Shown here piece by piece: positions 51,582 through 61,309 of a DNA stretch of 64,000 nt. The first letter of the stretch is position 1, and the number at the start of each line of letters is the position of its first letter. A program made the position numbers and the translations under genes. The stretch is from QNZT01 sp964573205. GTDB lineage: Bacteria > Campylobacterota > Campylobacteria > Campylobacterales > QNZT01. The DNA lies in assembly GCA_964573205.1 (NCBI GenBank), contig CAZNIT010000041.1:62001-126000 (forward strand), written 5' to 3'. Below the pieces are notes generated by a model that did not search any database, was not told the DNA's origin, and was given only the letters and a program-made list of their open reading frames with translations.

Positions 51582-52137
51582 ACAGATTCGAGCCTAAAAC
51601 AAGATAAGTCACACCCTCTATTTTATCACTGCTTTTAACGCCTCCAATAACGGCTACATCGTGTTTTGAGGCTTTTGCGAGCAGGCTTGTTTTTTCACCT
51701 AGAATATTGGTTACCTCTTTTGTTAAGGTGGCTCTGTACGCACCCAGTCCGATATAATCCAAAGGAAGGTCGTTAGCCTTTTGGATTTGTGACAAGTTAT
51801 GCGTGGAGAGTCCTAAAATTTTGTCTTTTAATTCATTTTTTAACCACATTACGGATTTTTCGATATCTGTTTCGTATCGTAACACATCTTCTTGTCCGAC
51901 ATGAAGGCCGTCAACCTCTTTCGCAAGCTCCAAATCATCGTTTGCAATGACGGTTCCTTTAAAAAATTTTTTAAAATATAAAATATTCTTAAGTTTAATA
52001 TGAGTTGAATTTATCTTATCTCTATATTGAACTATCTGTGCCGCCCTTACTTTCGGTAGATCTAAAAACTCTTCGAACGATAAACCTTTTCTTCGATTCA
52101 ACTCAAAATCGAAAAGAGCGTAAATCTTATGTCGCAT
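51571..52137 (-). CDS. thiE: Thiamine-phosphate synthase-like protein (ThiE/TenI family)
   Basis: 188 residues, somewhat short for ThiE (usually about 205-215). Recognisable blocks are RAAQIVQYRDK, VIANDDLELAKEVDGLHVGQ, LGLSTHNLSQI, DYIGLGAYRAT and VAVIGGVKSS. ThiE couples the pyrimidine and thiazole moieties of thiamine phosphate. The first Arg/Lys block differs from the textbook LRxK, so this may be a TenI-type relative rather than the main ThiE. It overlaps accD by 11 bases. Confidence 0.75.
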   Translation of the reverse strand: MRHKIYALFDFELNRRKGLSFEEFLDLPKVRAAQIVQYRDKINSTHIKLKNILYFKKFFKGTVIANDDLELAKEVDGLHVGQEDVLRYETDIEKSVMWLKNELKDKILGLSTHNLSQIQKANDLPLDYIGLGAYRATLTKEVTNILGEKTSLLAKASKHDVAVIGGVKSSDKIEGVTYLVLGSNLYEN

Positions 52138-53056
52138 CGGAGATATCGTGATTTGTTCGAACTAAATCTTCTTTGCGTCTTTTAGGTCTGCGACTGTCAG
52201 CCGTTTGCGATAGATTGTGTCCGAAATAATAAAGTAGATCCGCAACTGTCTGTTTCATCTTCGCACGCTGAACGATCATATCCAAAAAACCGTGCTCTAG
52301 TAAAAACTCCGATCTTTGAAAACCTTCCGGCAATTCGGCTCCGATAGTCTGTTTAATAACCCTTTGCCCGGCAAACCCTATCAATGCCCCCGGTTCGGCC
52401 AATATCACATCTCCTAACATAGCAAAAGACGCGCTAACTCCTCCCATTGTCGGATCGGTAAGTATGGAAATATAAGGCAAGCCCTCTTTTGAGAGCTTTT
52501 TAAGCGCTGCGGAAGTTTTAGACATTTGAAGCAGAGAAAACGTACTCTCTTGCATTCTCGCCCCGCCGCTAGCGCTAACTATGACAACGGCATGTCTTTT
52601 CTTTATGGCTCGGTGAACGGCTCTTACTATCTTTTCACCCTCTACGGATCCTAGGCTACCTCCCATAAAAGAGAAATCGAACACTACCAATTGAGTAGCG
52701 ATACCGCCGATAAGACACTCCCCACTAACTACGGAAGATCTTTTACCGGTTTTTTTCTCACTCTCGGCAACTCTTTTTTTATAAGACTTCTTATCCACAA
52801 ATCCAAGCGGATCGACCGGCAAAAGATCACCGTCATACTCTTTAAAGGTTCCCTTATCAGCAAGAAGAGCCACTCTTTTTTCTTGATCTATTCTCATATG
52901 GTATTTACATTTTGGACACACCTGAAAAAGATTTTCCACCTCTTTATAATACATAAGAGAGTTACATTTTGGACATTTTATCCAATGACTGGGAGCTTCA
53001 TCACGCGACGGTTGCTGTTTTCTGAAGTTTTTGAAAATATCACCAAAGTTCATCAT
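52127..53056 (-). CDS. accD: Acetyl-CoA carboxylase carboxyltransferase subunit beta
   Basis: 309 residues. An N-terminal C4 zinc ribbon (CPKCNSLMYYKE and CPKCKYHM) is followed by a crotonase-fold carboxyltransferase domain with VVSGECLIGG, FSFMGGSLGSVEGEKIV, IVSASGGARMQES, LTDPTMGGVSASFAMLGD and AGQRVIKQTIG. With AccA it makes malonyl-CoA. The first of two adjacent ATGs overlaps the upstream stop. A Lys/Arg-rich tail follows the domain. Confidence 0.96.
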   Translation of the reverse strand: MMNFGDIFKNFRKQQPSRDEAPSHWIKCPKCNSLMYYKEVENLFQVCPKCKYHMRIDQEKRVALLADKGTFKEYDGDLLPVDPLGFVDKKSYKKRVAESEKKTGKRSSVVSGECLIGGIATQLVVFDFSFMGGSLGSVEGEKIVRAVHRAIKKRHAVVIVSASGGARMQESTFSLLQMSKTSAALKKLSKEGLPYISILTDPTMGGVSASFAMLGDVILAEPGALIGFAGQRVIKQTIGAELPEGFQRSEFLLEHGFLDMIVQRAKMKQTVADLLYYFGHNLSQTADSRRPKRRKEDLVRTNHDISDAT

Positions 53057-53787
53057 CTATCCTCTAAGAGTATTTGTTTTAATCGATTCAATATATTTTC
53101 TTGATGGCATATTATCGTTAAATCGTTTGTTTTATGCTGATACAACCCTTCGCACATGTAAAGTCCGGCCTTCACATCGAACACTCTAAGCCGTCCCTCG
53201 AGAATAACGAAAGATACTTCATGAGATAAAGAGAGAGATAAAGCGACGGCTCCCGGAACTCTATATTTTATTTTTGCCGCTTTTAACCTGTCGGCATATA
53301 TGTTTGAGAGATAAGCTCTTTCAAATATCCCGACTTTCGAACTACCGTTTCTTACGATATCTTTAAAACGGATTTGATTCAGCGGCGAACAACACTGTTT
53401 TTGCGCATTTTTGACAATAACCGTACCGTTGGCAAGATTCGCAATTATCGCGGCTTCCACGCCCCAACCGCTCTCTATCGCTACCGAAGTACCAAAATAT
53501 GGAAAATTGGAGAGAAAATTGTCACTGCCGTCAAGTGGATCGAGAGTTATTAAAAGTTCGCCTTCGCCTATATATCCGCTCTCTTCGGAATAGATCTTTC
53601 CAAAGCCGCTTAACTCTTCTACGAAAATATCTTCGGCGATTTTATCTATACCGTAAGTCCTATCTCCTCCTTCGCCTCTTTCTAAAATAGCTGAAAAAGA
53701 GGCGAAAGATCCATTTTGAAGAAGTTTGTAAATCCGCTGATTCGCTCTTATCGCCGCGGATATGAAAGAATCTACGTTAAGTGCTAT
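53053..53787 (-). CDS. Inositol-monophosphatase family phosphatase with atypical start codon
   Basis: About 244 residues. The metal- and phosphate-binding motif TLDPLDGSDNFLSNFP lies near residue 80, and the C-terminal motif region GAVALSLSLS with VFDVKAGLYM takes the place of the usual WDxAAG. The frame is open from 53814 and coding from about 53787, but has no ATG, GTG or TTG before a GTG at 53460, which is inside the conserved core. The best start is ATA at 53787, 2 bases after the gltD stop and 7 bases after AAAGG; ATT at 53811 is also possible. Substrates of the family include inositol phosphates, fructose bisphosphate and PAP. The change in the second motif makes the substrate uncertain. 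Confidence 0.75.
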   Translation of the reverse strand: MALNVDSFISAAIRANQRIYKLLQNGSFASFSAILERGEGGDRTYGIDKIAEDIFVEELSGFGKIYSEESGYIGEGELLITLDPLDGSDNFLSNFPYFGTSVAIESGWGVEAAIIANLANGTVIVKNAQKQCCSPLNQIRFKDIVRNGSSKVGIFERAYLSNIYADRLKAAKIKYRVPGAVALSLSLSHEVSFVILEGRLRVFDVKAGLYMCEGLYQHKTNDLTIICHQENILNRLKQILLEDR

Positions 53788-53789
53788 CT

Positions 53790-55187
53790 TTAAACCTTTG
53801 AAGAGTTCAATAACTTATCTATAATCGTTTGCGCCGCTATTTTACCGTCTTGCGCAGCCGTAACGACAAGATCGCTTCCTCTGTAACAATCACCTCCGGT
53901 AAAAATAAAAGGTTTAGTACACTCCATCCCTTCGTTTGCCAAAATTTCACCCCACTTGTTTGTCTCGATACCGTTTTCCGAGAGAAAATTCGGCTTACAA
54001 ACATCAAAACCAAGCGCAAAAATAACGACATCCGCTTCAACTCTAAATTCGCTTTTATCGACTATAGCGACTCGTTGTCTCCCGCTTTCATCTTTTTGAG
54101 TTAGCTGTGTTTTTAGCATCTCAACACCGATGACTTCCGACTTTTCATTTAACAATATCTCTTTTGGAGAAGCATAAAATGTAAATTCCGCTCCCTCCTC
54201 TTTTGCGTTTTTAAACTCTTTTTTGCTTCCCGGCATATTATGAGCGTCACGACGATATAGACACTTAACGCTCTTAGCGCCCTCTCTTAGAGATGTCCTT
54301 ATACAATCCATAGCCGTATCGCCGCCGCCAATGACCACTACGTTTTTACCCGTTATGTTATATTTATGATCATATGTTTCATTGAAATGTTTTTGTTGAA
54401 TGTTTCTTAAAAAGTCTATCGCCATAAAAACGCCCTCACCGTTTTCACCCGCGAGATTCGCTTTTTTTGATTTTTCCGCACCGATTCCGATAAATACGGC
54501 ATCGTAATTTTCCATCAACTCTTTAAACTCTATATCTTTTCCGACTTCAACATTTAAAAAGAGTTTCATCCCCGCATCTTGTAAAAATTTAAAACGCCTG
54601 AACACAACCTCTTTTTCGAGTTTAAAGCCCGGAATTCCGTAGGTTAAAAGTCCGCCGGGACGATTCGCTTTTTCAAACATTTCCACTTTTATTCCCGCTC
54701 TCATCAGATACGTAGCCGCTGAAAATCCCGCAGGTCCCGATCCCACTATCGCAACCCTTTTATCGCTGAAATTTTCCGCAAATTCAGGTTTGAGCCCCTT
54801 TTTAAAACCGTTTTCACTTATAAATGTTTCGATCGAACCGATAGTGATAGCGCCGTAACCGTCTTGCTCAAGAGTACAATCTCCTTCGCACAGCCTGTCA
54901 TGAGGACAAATTCTTCCTGTAATTTCAGGAAACGGATTCGTCTCGTTCGAGAGCTTGAACGAGAGCTCCAAATCTTTCGAAACGACCGATCTAAGCCAAA
55001 AAGGTATGTAATTGTGAAGAGGACATTTGTTATGACAGTACGGATCACCGCACTGAACGCATCTATCCGCTTGAGACGAAGCGTCGGAGGGTTTGAAAAT
55101 TTCATAAATCTCTTTATAATCTTTTTTTCGCTCGTTCGATCCTCTTTTTAGCGGATCGATTCGCTCTAATTTTGTAAAATTCTGCAT
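53790..55187 (-). CDS. gltD: Glutamate synthase (NADPH) small subunit
   Basis: 465 residues. The N-terminal Fe-S region has CVQCGDPYCHNKCPLHNYIP and CPHDRLCEGDCTLE. FAD-binding VAIVGSGPAGFSAATYLMRA and NADPH-binding VVVIGGGDTAMDCIRTSLRE follow, then FIFTGGDCYRGSDLVVTAA. It feeds electrons from NADPH to the large subunit encoded 3 bases upstream. Together they make two glutamates from glutamine and 2-oxoglutarate. Confidence 0.97.
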   Translation of the reverse strand: MQNFTKLERIDPLKRGSNERKKDYKEIYEIFKPSDASSQADRCVQCGDPYCHNKCPLHNYIPFWLRSVVSKDLELSFKLSNETNPFPEITGRICPHDRLCEGDCTLEQDGYGAITIGSIETFISENGFKKGLKPEFAENFSDKRVAIVGSGPAGFSAATYLMRAGIKVEMFEKANRPGGLLTYGIPGFKLEKEVVFRRFKFLQDAGMKLFLNVEVGKDIEFKELMENYDAVFIGIGAEKSKKANLAGENGEGVFMAIDFLRNIQQKHFNETYDHKYNITGKNVVVIGGGDTAMDCIRTSLREGAKSVKCLYRRDAHNMPGSKKEFKNAKEEGAEFTFYASPKEILLNEKSEVIGVEMLKTQLTQKDESGRQRVAIVDKSEFRVEADVVIFALGFDVCKPNFLSENGIETNKWGEILANEGMECTKPFIFTGGDCYRGSDLVVTAAQDGKIAAQTIIDKLLNSSKV

Positions 55188-55190
55188 ATC

Positions 55191-58100
55191 CTAATCCCCC
55201 TCATCCGGATTTAACGGTGTTTTTTTCATATCTTTAGGTCTTACTATCCAAAAATCTCTAAGCGTATGTCTAAAATTATCGACTATGTACTGAGCTTTTT
55301 TACTTGACGTTTCGTTAATATAAGTTCGAAGTAATTTTTTTATGAAGTGTCTCTCTTCATCCGATTCATCCGTATCAATTCTGGTCGCGTTGACAAGTTC
55401 CTGATTTACATTGTCGAAAAATTCATGAGCTTCGTCATATACGAACGCCACGCCGCCGGTCATTCCGGCACCGAAGTTAATACCCGTCTTACCAAGAACT
55501 ACGACTACACCGCCTGTCATATATTCACAAGCATGATCTCCGGTTCCCTCAACTACCGCTATCGCACCCGAATTTCTAACGGCAAATCTCTCTCCTATAC
55601 TTCCTGCAACAAAAAGTTTTCCGCCCGTAGCTCCGTAAAGACAAGTGTTTCCGGCACAAGAAAACTGTTCGCTTTGAGTCTGAGGAGTGATGACTATTTT
55701 ACCGCCGTTCATACCTTTACCGACATAATCGTTTCCGGCACCCTTGACATAAATCGATATACCGTTTGTTAAAAATGCGCCTAAGGATTGTCCCGTTATA
55801 CCTTCCAGCCTAAAAGTTATACTACCCTCGGGAAGACCGGCATTACCGTAATATTTCGCTATTTCACCGCTTATTAAAGTACCGAAGCTTCTGTTTAAAT
55901 TTGTGATTTTCTTCGTAACTACAATACTCTCTTTCGGATTTTCTATAACTTTATAAACTTCTTTCAATATCTCTTTTTCATACTCGTTTTTATCGAAAGG
56001 TTCGTTGCTCTCTTTTTGACAGGTATCAAAACCGTCCACACGTTTTAAAATGCTGCTGAAATCGAATTTTTTCACGAAAGGATCGTCTTTGAGTTCAAGA
56101 AGATCACTTCTTCCGATCAGCTCTTCAAGTTCGGTATATCCGAGAGAGGCCATAATCTTTCTCACGTCTTCGGCAAGAAGTGTGAAAAAATTGATCACTC
56201 TATCGACAGTTCCGACGAAATGCTCTCTTAGATATTCATCTTGAGTAGCGACACCTACCGTACATTTGTTCATATGGCATATTCTTAAAATTCTACAACC
56301 TACCATCGTCAAAGCCGCCGTACCAAATGCGTAACTCTCGGCTCCGAGCATCGCGGCTTTTATGACATCAAGACCCGTTTTGAGTCCCCCGTCAGTCTGA
56401 AGATGAACGAACTCTCTAAGACCGTTTATTTTCAGAGCGTTATGAGCTTCGCTAAGCCCTAGCTCCCACGGATTTCCGGCATATTTTATGGACGTCAAAG
56501 GTGCTGCACCCGTACCGCCGTCGCCGCCTGAGATAATAATTTTGTCCGCATAAGCTTTCGCAACGCCTGCGGCGATAGTACCGACTCCGGCCGTCGAGAC
56601 TAGCTTTACCGTTATTGTCGCCTCGGGATTGATCTGTTTCATATCGAAAATCAACTGCGCCAAATCCTCTATGGAGTATATGTCATGATGAGGCGGAGGT
56701 GAGATGAGCGTCACTCCCGGAGTCGTATATCTCAATGAAGCTATAAGAGGGGTTACTTTATGTCCGGGAAGTTGTCCTCCTTCCCCGGGTTTTGCCCCTT
56801 GAGCGATTTTTATCTGTATCTCTTCGGCACTTCTTAAATACTCGGGAGTCACACCGAAACGTCCCGAAGCTATCTGCTTAATCTTGGAACGGCGTGAGGT
56901 TTTGAGTCTCTCGCTCGCCTCGCCCCCTTCGCCTGAATTTGATTGAGCTCCGATTTTATTCATAGCTTCGGCTATCGCTTCATGGGCTTCCGGAGAGATG
57001 GATCCCAAACTCATTGCAGCCGTACAAAAGCGCTTGAAAATCTTCTCTTTGGATTCAACTTTATCGATAGAAATCGGTTTTCTATCCGACTTAAATACGA
57101 AAAAATCACGAATCATCTTAAGACCGCGGTCATTCACCGCTTTACAATACGCGTCAAAATCTTCCTCTTTAGCGGAGATACACGCTCGATGCAACTTGTT
57201 TACGACAGTCGGCGAATAGTCGTGATATTCGTTTGAAAATATAAATTTATGAAATCCGCCTATCTCAAGCGGAAAAAGTCTCTTTTTTTTATCTATCTCT
57301 TTGGCTTTTTTATAATCTCTATCAATCCTCTTCTCTATATCTTCATAACCAAGCCCAGGTATATAACCGTGAGAATCGCAAAAACAATCTTCCACGATCT
57401 CTTTACTAAGCCCGATAACATCGAACAAAGATGAATTTCGATACGACGCTATCGTAGATATTCCCATTTTCGACATGATCTTCAAAAGACCGGCTCCGAG
57501 CGAATGGTGGACATTTTTAAAAAGATTTTTCTGCTCGTATCCCAAAACCCCTCTTCTTTTGCAAAGATCCATAACGGAAGAGAATAATAAATACGGATAT
57601 ATCGCATTTGCGCCGTATGCTATAAGAGTGGCGCAAGAGTGAGAATCCACCGCTTCGGAAGTGATTGCTATGGTGGAGGTCAAGTGCCTTAATTTCTCAT
57701 CCAAAAAAACTTTATTGAGCCTTCCTACGACCATCAACATAGGAATATATTTAAAATTATCTCCATCGGGACGATCATCTAGGATAATTATACGAATACC
57801 GTCTTCTCTTACGCTTCGTACGATCTCTTTTACAAGTTTTTCGAGCGAGCCTTTGAGGTCGGATTCAAAAAGCGTGGAGAAAACCCTGTTTTTATAATCG
57901 CTTTTGAATCTGGGATGATTTTCGTCACCGAAGGATAGAAGAACATTATATTTCTCCTCCATCAATATCGGAGAGATAGCTTTAAGACGAATCGCATGAT
58001 CTGGATCCTCATCGAGAATATTTCTGATCTCGCCAAATCCGGTATTTAGACTCATAACGACTTTTTCTCTAATGGGATCTATCGGGGGATTTGTAACTTG

Positions 58101-59615
58101 AGCGAATTTTTGCTTGAAAAAATCGCTGAAACTTCTCTGTTTGTCGCTAAATGCCGCAAGAGGCGTATCGTCGCCCATAGCGCCGGTATTTTCTTTACCG
58201 TCTTTCATCATCGGCTCTATCACCATCTCGATTATCTCTTGAGTAATATTCGCAAATCTCTGTTTTTTCGCCAAATCCTTTATCTCGTAACAATCGGTTT
58301 TATTGAACGGGAGTTCTACGAATTCCTGAAGATATGTCATATTTTGATTGAGCCAATCGGCATATGAGTTCGTCGATTTCAAATAGTTGTCTATCTCTTC
58401 GCTTTTTAAAATCTTTCCGAATTTAAGATCGACTCCGATCATCTCACCGCTTTGAAGCCTGCCGCGTTCTATTATCAAAGATTCGTCTATCTTCAAAACA
58501 CCGTACTCACTAGTAATGATGATTCTATCGTCTTTCGTAATAACGTATTTCGCGGGTCTTAAACCGTTTCGATCCAAGACGCATCCTATGTATCTACCGT
58601 CAGTCAAACTCACCGCCGCCGGTCCGTCCCAAGCTTCGAAACAAGTACTCATATACTCGTAAAAAGCTCTTAAATGAGAATCCATATGAGGAGCATTTTG
58701 CCACGGCGCGGGAATAAGCGCGCGAGCCGCTTTAAAAAAGTCCATACCGTTTGCTATCAAAAATTCGAACATATTGTCAAGGCTGCTGCTATCACTTCCT
58801 TCATTATTCGTTATAGGAAAGAGTTTCTCAAGCTCTTTATCCGAAAAAACTTTGCTTTTGATCCATTCGCTCTTTGCGGCGGCATTAAACCTGTTTGCGG
58901 ATATGGAGTTTATCTCCCCGTTATGAGCGATAGATCTAAACGGCTGAGCCAATTTCCACTGAGGAAGAGTGTTGGTAGAAAATCTTTGATGAAAAAGCGC
59001 AAATCCGACTTGAAAATCAGGATCACTCAAATCTTTATAAAATTCACGAATATGAGTGGGCATTATCAACCCTTTATAAGAGATAACACCGGACGAAAAA
59101 GATGGAATATAAAAATCGCTCTCATCTTTGAACGCAAGTTCTATTTCACGTCTTGTCAGATACAAAAGCGCATCGAATCTTTTAGTGGCTATTATGGAGT
59201 TTGCAGCCAAAAATACTTGCGTAATCTTCGGCAAACTCTCCAACGCTTGGTCACCTAGCGCATTCGTATCTATGGGAACATCGCGAAACAGCAAAACCTT
59301 GAGATCGTTTTTTACGCATATCTCCTCGATCTTCTCTTTTTGCGAATCGTTTTGCAAAAAGAGCATACCCACGCCGAAAAGTTTAGGAAGATCGACGCCT
59401 TCGGCTTTAGCTACCTTCTTCATGAACTCTTTAGGCATACCAAAAAGCAGTCCGCTTCCGTCTCCGCTTTTACCGTCGGCGGCTATCGCTCCTCTATGCA
59501 TCATGCGTTCAAGCGCCGTGACCGCATCTTGAACATTTTGATGTGAGGGAGTATTGTTAATATTTGCAAGCAATCCGAAACCGCAGTTGTCTTTAAAGCT
59601 TTTGAGTAATTCCAT
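55191..59615 (-). CDS. gltB: Glutamate synthase large subunit
   Basis: 1474 residues from ATG 59615 with AAAGG 6 bases upstream; a TTG at 59621 is in frame. A ten-residue propeptide precedes Cys11 (NCGFGLLANI), the glutaminase nucleophile exposed by cleavage. The domains follow in order: class II amidotransferase (about 11-400), central domain, FMN barrel (about 840-1180, with SGGDGGTGAAPLTSIKYAG) and 3Fe-4S cysteines in GCRILRICHMNKCTVGVATQ, then a Gly-rich beta-helix C-terminus. Ammonia channels from the glutaminase to 2-oxoglutarate. It forms an operon with gltD. Confidence 0.98.
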   Translation of the reverse strand: MELLKSFKDNCGFGLLANINNTPSHQNVQDAVTALERMMHRGAIAADGKSGDGSGLLFGMPKEFMKKVAKAEGVDLPKLFGVGMLFLQNDSQKEKIEEICVKNDLKVLLFRDVPIDTNALGDQALESLPKITQVFLAANSIIATKRFDALLYLTRREIELAFKDESDFYIPSFSSGVISYKGLIMPTHIREFYKDLSDPDFQVGFALFHQRFSTNTLPQWKLAQPFRSIAHNGEINSISANRFNAAAKSEWIKSKVFSDKELEKLFPITNNEGSDSSSLDNMFEFLIANGMDFFKAARALIPAPWQNAPHMDSHLRAFYEYMSTCFEAWDGPAAVSLTDGRYIGCVLDRNGLRPAKYVITKDDRIIITSEYGVLKIDESLIIERGRLQSGEMIGVDLKFGKILKSEEIDNYLKSTNSYADWLNQNMTYLQEFVELPFNKTDCYEIKDLAKKQRFANITQEIIEMVIEPMMKDGKENTGAMGDDTPLAAFSDKQRSFSDFFKQKFAQVTNPPIDPIREKVVMSLNTGFGEIRNILDEDPDHAIRLKAISPILMEEKYNVLLSFGDENHPRFKSDYKNRVFSTLFESDLKGSLEKLVKEIVRSVREDGIRIIILDDRPDGDNFKYIPMLMVVGRLNKVFLDEKLRHLTSTIAITSEAVDSHSCATLIAYGANAIYPYLLFSSVMDLCKRRGVLGYEQKNLFKNVHHSLGAGLLKIMSKMGISTIASYRNSSLFDVIGLSKEIVEDCFCDSHGYIPGLGYEDIEKRIDRDYKKAKEIDKKKRLFPLEIGGFHKFIFSNEYHDYSPTVVNKLHRACISAKEEDFDAYCKAVNDRGLKMIRDFFVFKSDRKPISIDKVESKEKIFKRFCTAAMSLGSISPEAHEAIAEAMNKIGAQSNSGEGGEASERLKTSRRSKIKQIASGRFGVTPEYLRSAEEIQIKIAQGAKPGEGGQLPGHKVTPLIASLRYTTPGVTLISPPPHHDIYSIEDLAQLIFDMKQINPEATITVKLVSTAGVGTIAAGVAKAYADKIIISGGDGGTGAAPLTSIKYAGNPWELGLSEAHNALKINGLREFVHLQTDGGLKTGLDVIKAAMLGAESYAFGTAALTMVGCRILRICHMNKCTVGVATQDEYLREHFVGTVDRVINFFTLLAEDVRKIMASLGYTELEELIGRSDLLELKDDPFVKKFDFSSILKRVDGFDTCQKESNEPFDKNEYEKEILKEVYKVIENPKESIVVTKKITNLNRSFGTLISGEIAKYYGNAGLPEGSITFRLEGITGQSLGAFLTNGISIYVKGAGNDYVGKGMNGGKIVITPQTQSEQFSCAGNTCLYGATGGKLFVAGSIGERFAVRNSGAIAVVEGTGDHACEYMTGGVVVVLGKTGINFGAGMTGGVAFVYDEAHEFFDNVNQELVNATRIDTDESDEERHFIKKLLRTYINETSSKKAQYIVDNFRHTLRDFWIVRPKDMKKTPLNPDEGD

Positions 59616-59641
59616 AAACAACCTTTAATAAAAAGTTGCTT

Positions 59642-59647
59642 ATTTTA
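59642..59647 (-). promoter_or_regulatory. -10 box of gltBD
   Basis: TAAAAT on the minus strand (59647-59642) lies 26 bases before the gltB ATG. It shares the 70-base divergent spacer with the recO promoter. Confidence 0.45.
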
Positions 59648-59681
59648 CCCAAATAAGAGTAAAGTTTTGTTTAGTTTGTGC

Positions 59682-59687
59682 TAAAAT
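59682..59687 (+). promoter_or_regulatory. -10 box of recO, close to the start codon
   Basis: TAAAAT at 59682-59687 ends only 5 bases before the ATG at 59693. Transcription would begin at or next to the ATG, and no Shine-Dalgarno sequence is present. Confidence 0.35.
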
Positions 59688-59692
59688 AAGCT

Positions 59693-60310
59693 ATGCAAGG
59701 CTATATACTAAATATCACAAAAGTTAAAGATGAAGATCTCATAGTCACCCTCTTAACAGAAAAAAGTTTAAAAACTCTTTACAGATTTTACGGAGCCAGA
59801 CATGCAAACGTAAATATCGGTTTCAAAATAGACTTTGAAATACAAACAAACCGGAAGTCATCCATCGCCATGCTTCGCAATGTACTGCATCTAAGCAGTA
59901 AATGGATGACGCACAACAGAAAATTTTACCTTTGGCAACAATTCATCAAACTCTTTTATCGGCATCTAAAAGATGTGGAAGATTTGGATCCTTTTTATCT
60001 AAATCTATTAGACGAAACGAATAAAAAGTTTTTAAAACAAAATCCCCTAAGATGCATCGTAGAATCCTACATAAAACTACTTGAATTTGAAGGAAGGCTT
60101 CATGACGAATTTATCTGTTTTGTCTGCGACAAACAAATAAAAGAGAATTTAGTTTTAACAAGAGGTTATCTTTGCGCTCATCGACAATGTCTTTTGGGTG
60201 ATCTTTTGGAATATAATAAAATCAAAAATCTTTTTAAGCAAAAAAGCACTCTATTTTTATCGGATGAAGAGACGAAAACTTTATGGAAAATTATTCAAGA
60301 AGGATTATGA
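59693..60310 (+). CDS. recO: Recombination mediator protein RecO (short epsilonproteobacterial type)
   Basis: 205 residues. The N-terminal OB-fold opens MQGYILNITKVKDEDLIVTL with LYRFYGARHANVNIG. A helical domain and a C-terminal cysteine set (CFVCDKQIKENLVLTRG and LCAHRQCL) follow, as a zinc-binding site. RecO with RecR loads RecA on single-stranded DNA. It is shorter and more divergent than the enterobacterial protein, as in other Campylobacterota. It is the only plus-strand gene after 37.5 kb and overlaps the fabH 3' end by 6 bases. Confidence 0.8.
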   Translation: MQGYILNITKVKDEDLIVTLLTEKSLKTLYRFYGARHANVNIGFKIDFEIQTNRKSSIAMLRNVLHLSSKWMTHNRKFYLWQQFIKLFYRHLKDVEDLDPFYLNLLDETNKKFLKQNPLRCIVESYIKLLEFEGRLHDEFICFVCDKQIKENLVLTRGYLCAHRQCLLGDLLEYNKIKNLFKQKSTLFLSDEETKTLWKIIQEGL

Positions 60311-61297
60311 CTGATTAAAATGCACGAGCGCGCTTCCCCAAGTAAGACCGCCGCCGAAAGTATCGAGTAACATCAAATCGCCCTCTTTCAATTTTCCGTT
60401 TTCATACCAGTCGTTGATCGCCATAGGAATCGAAGCCGCCGAAGTATTTCCGTACTTTGAAACCGTAAGGACAATTTTTTCCTGCGGAAATTTCAACTTT
60501 TTACCAACAGCGTCGATAATACGAAAGTTCGCCTGATGGGGAATAAAAAAATCTATATCTTCGCTTGTTAGAGAGTTCTTTTTCAAAATTTCTCGAACAT
60601 CTTTTGTCAGCGTATTTACGGCGAGTTTAAAAGTCTCGTTCCCTTTCATCTTGAGGTAATGCATCTTTTTTTCGATAACATCTATCGAACAAGGATTTTG
60701 TACTCCGCCGCCGGGCGTAATAAGAAAATCCTGATAAGCTCCGTCCGAGGATGTATGAATATCCAAAATCGATCTATTTCTATCTTCACAAGTGCTTATC
60801 ACGGCCGCACCCGCACCGTCGCCGAAAAGTACGCAAGTGGTTCTGTCGGTATAATCGACTATGGCACTTAATTTTTCGGCACCTATAATTAGTACGTTTT
60901 TTTTCATACCGGATTCGATAAACGCTTTTGCAATACTAAGAGCATAGACAAAACCGCTGCAAGCCGCGGATATATCAAAAGCCGTAGAGTTTTTTATACC
61001 CAATTTATCCGCAACGACGCAAGCGGTAGAAGGCATGCAAAAAAAATCCGGCGTTATCGTAGCACAAATTATCGCATCTATACGATCTCTTTTTATACCG
61101 CTTCGCTCTATCGCCGCAACCGCGGCTTTGTAAGCCAAATCACTTGTCGATTCGTCATCGTCGGCGATATATCGATTTTGAATTCCCGTTCTTTGTTTGA
61201 TCCATTCATCACTCGTATCGACGATCTTTTCAAGATCGGAATTTGTCAGAGTTCTCGAAGGAACATATGCGCCGATAGATTTAAGTGAAGCGAACAA
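60305..61297 (-). CDS. fabH: 3-Oxoacyl-ACP synthase III (FabH)
   Basis: 330 residues with the thiolase fold. The catalytic Cys is in ISAACSGFVYALSIA, His in FFIPHQANFRII and Asn in SKYGNTSAASIPMA. DEWIKQRTGIQNRYIA is the FabH N-terminal signature, and DTFGGGLTWGSALV the C-terminal one. It condenses acetyl-CoA with malonyl-ACP to start fatty acid synthesis. It follows plsX by 12 bases; plsX-fabH is a common pair. Confidence 0.97.
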   Translation of the reverse strand: MFASLKSIGAYVPSRTLTNSDLEKIVDTSDEWIKQRTGIQNRYIADDDESTSDLAYKAAVAAIERSGIKRDRIDAIICATITPDFFCMPSTACVVADKLGIKNSTAFDISAACSGFVYALSIAKAFIESGMKKNVLIIGAEKLSAIVDYTDRTTCVLFGDGAGAAVISTCEDRNRSILDIHTSSDGAYQDFLITPGGGVQNPCSIDVIEKKMHYLKMKGNETFKLAVNTLTKDVREILKKNSLTSEDIDFFIPHQANFRIIDAVGKKLKFPQEKIVLTVSKYGNTSAASIPMAINDWYENGKLKEGDLMLLDTFGGGLTWGSALVHFNQS

Positions 61298-61309
61298 TGA
61301 AAATCCTTT

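Noticed and set aside
58674..59258. A 194-codon plus-strand open frame opposite gltB
   Set aside because: gltB is unmistakable on the other strand; the frame is Arg/Lys-rich noise.
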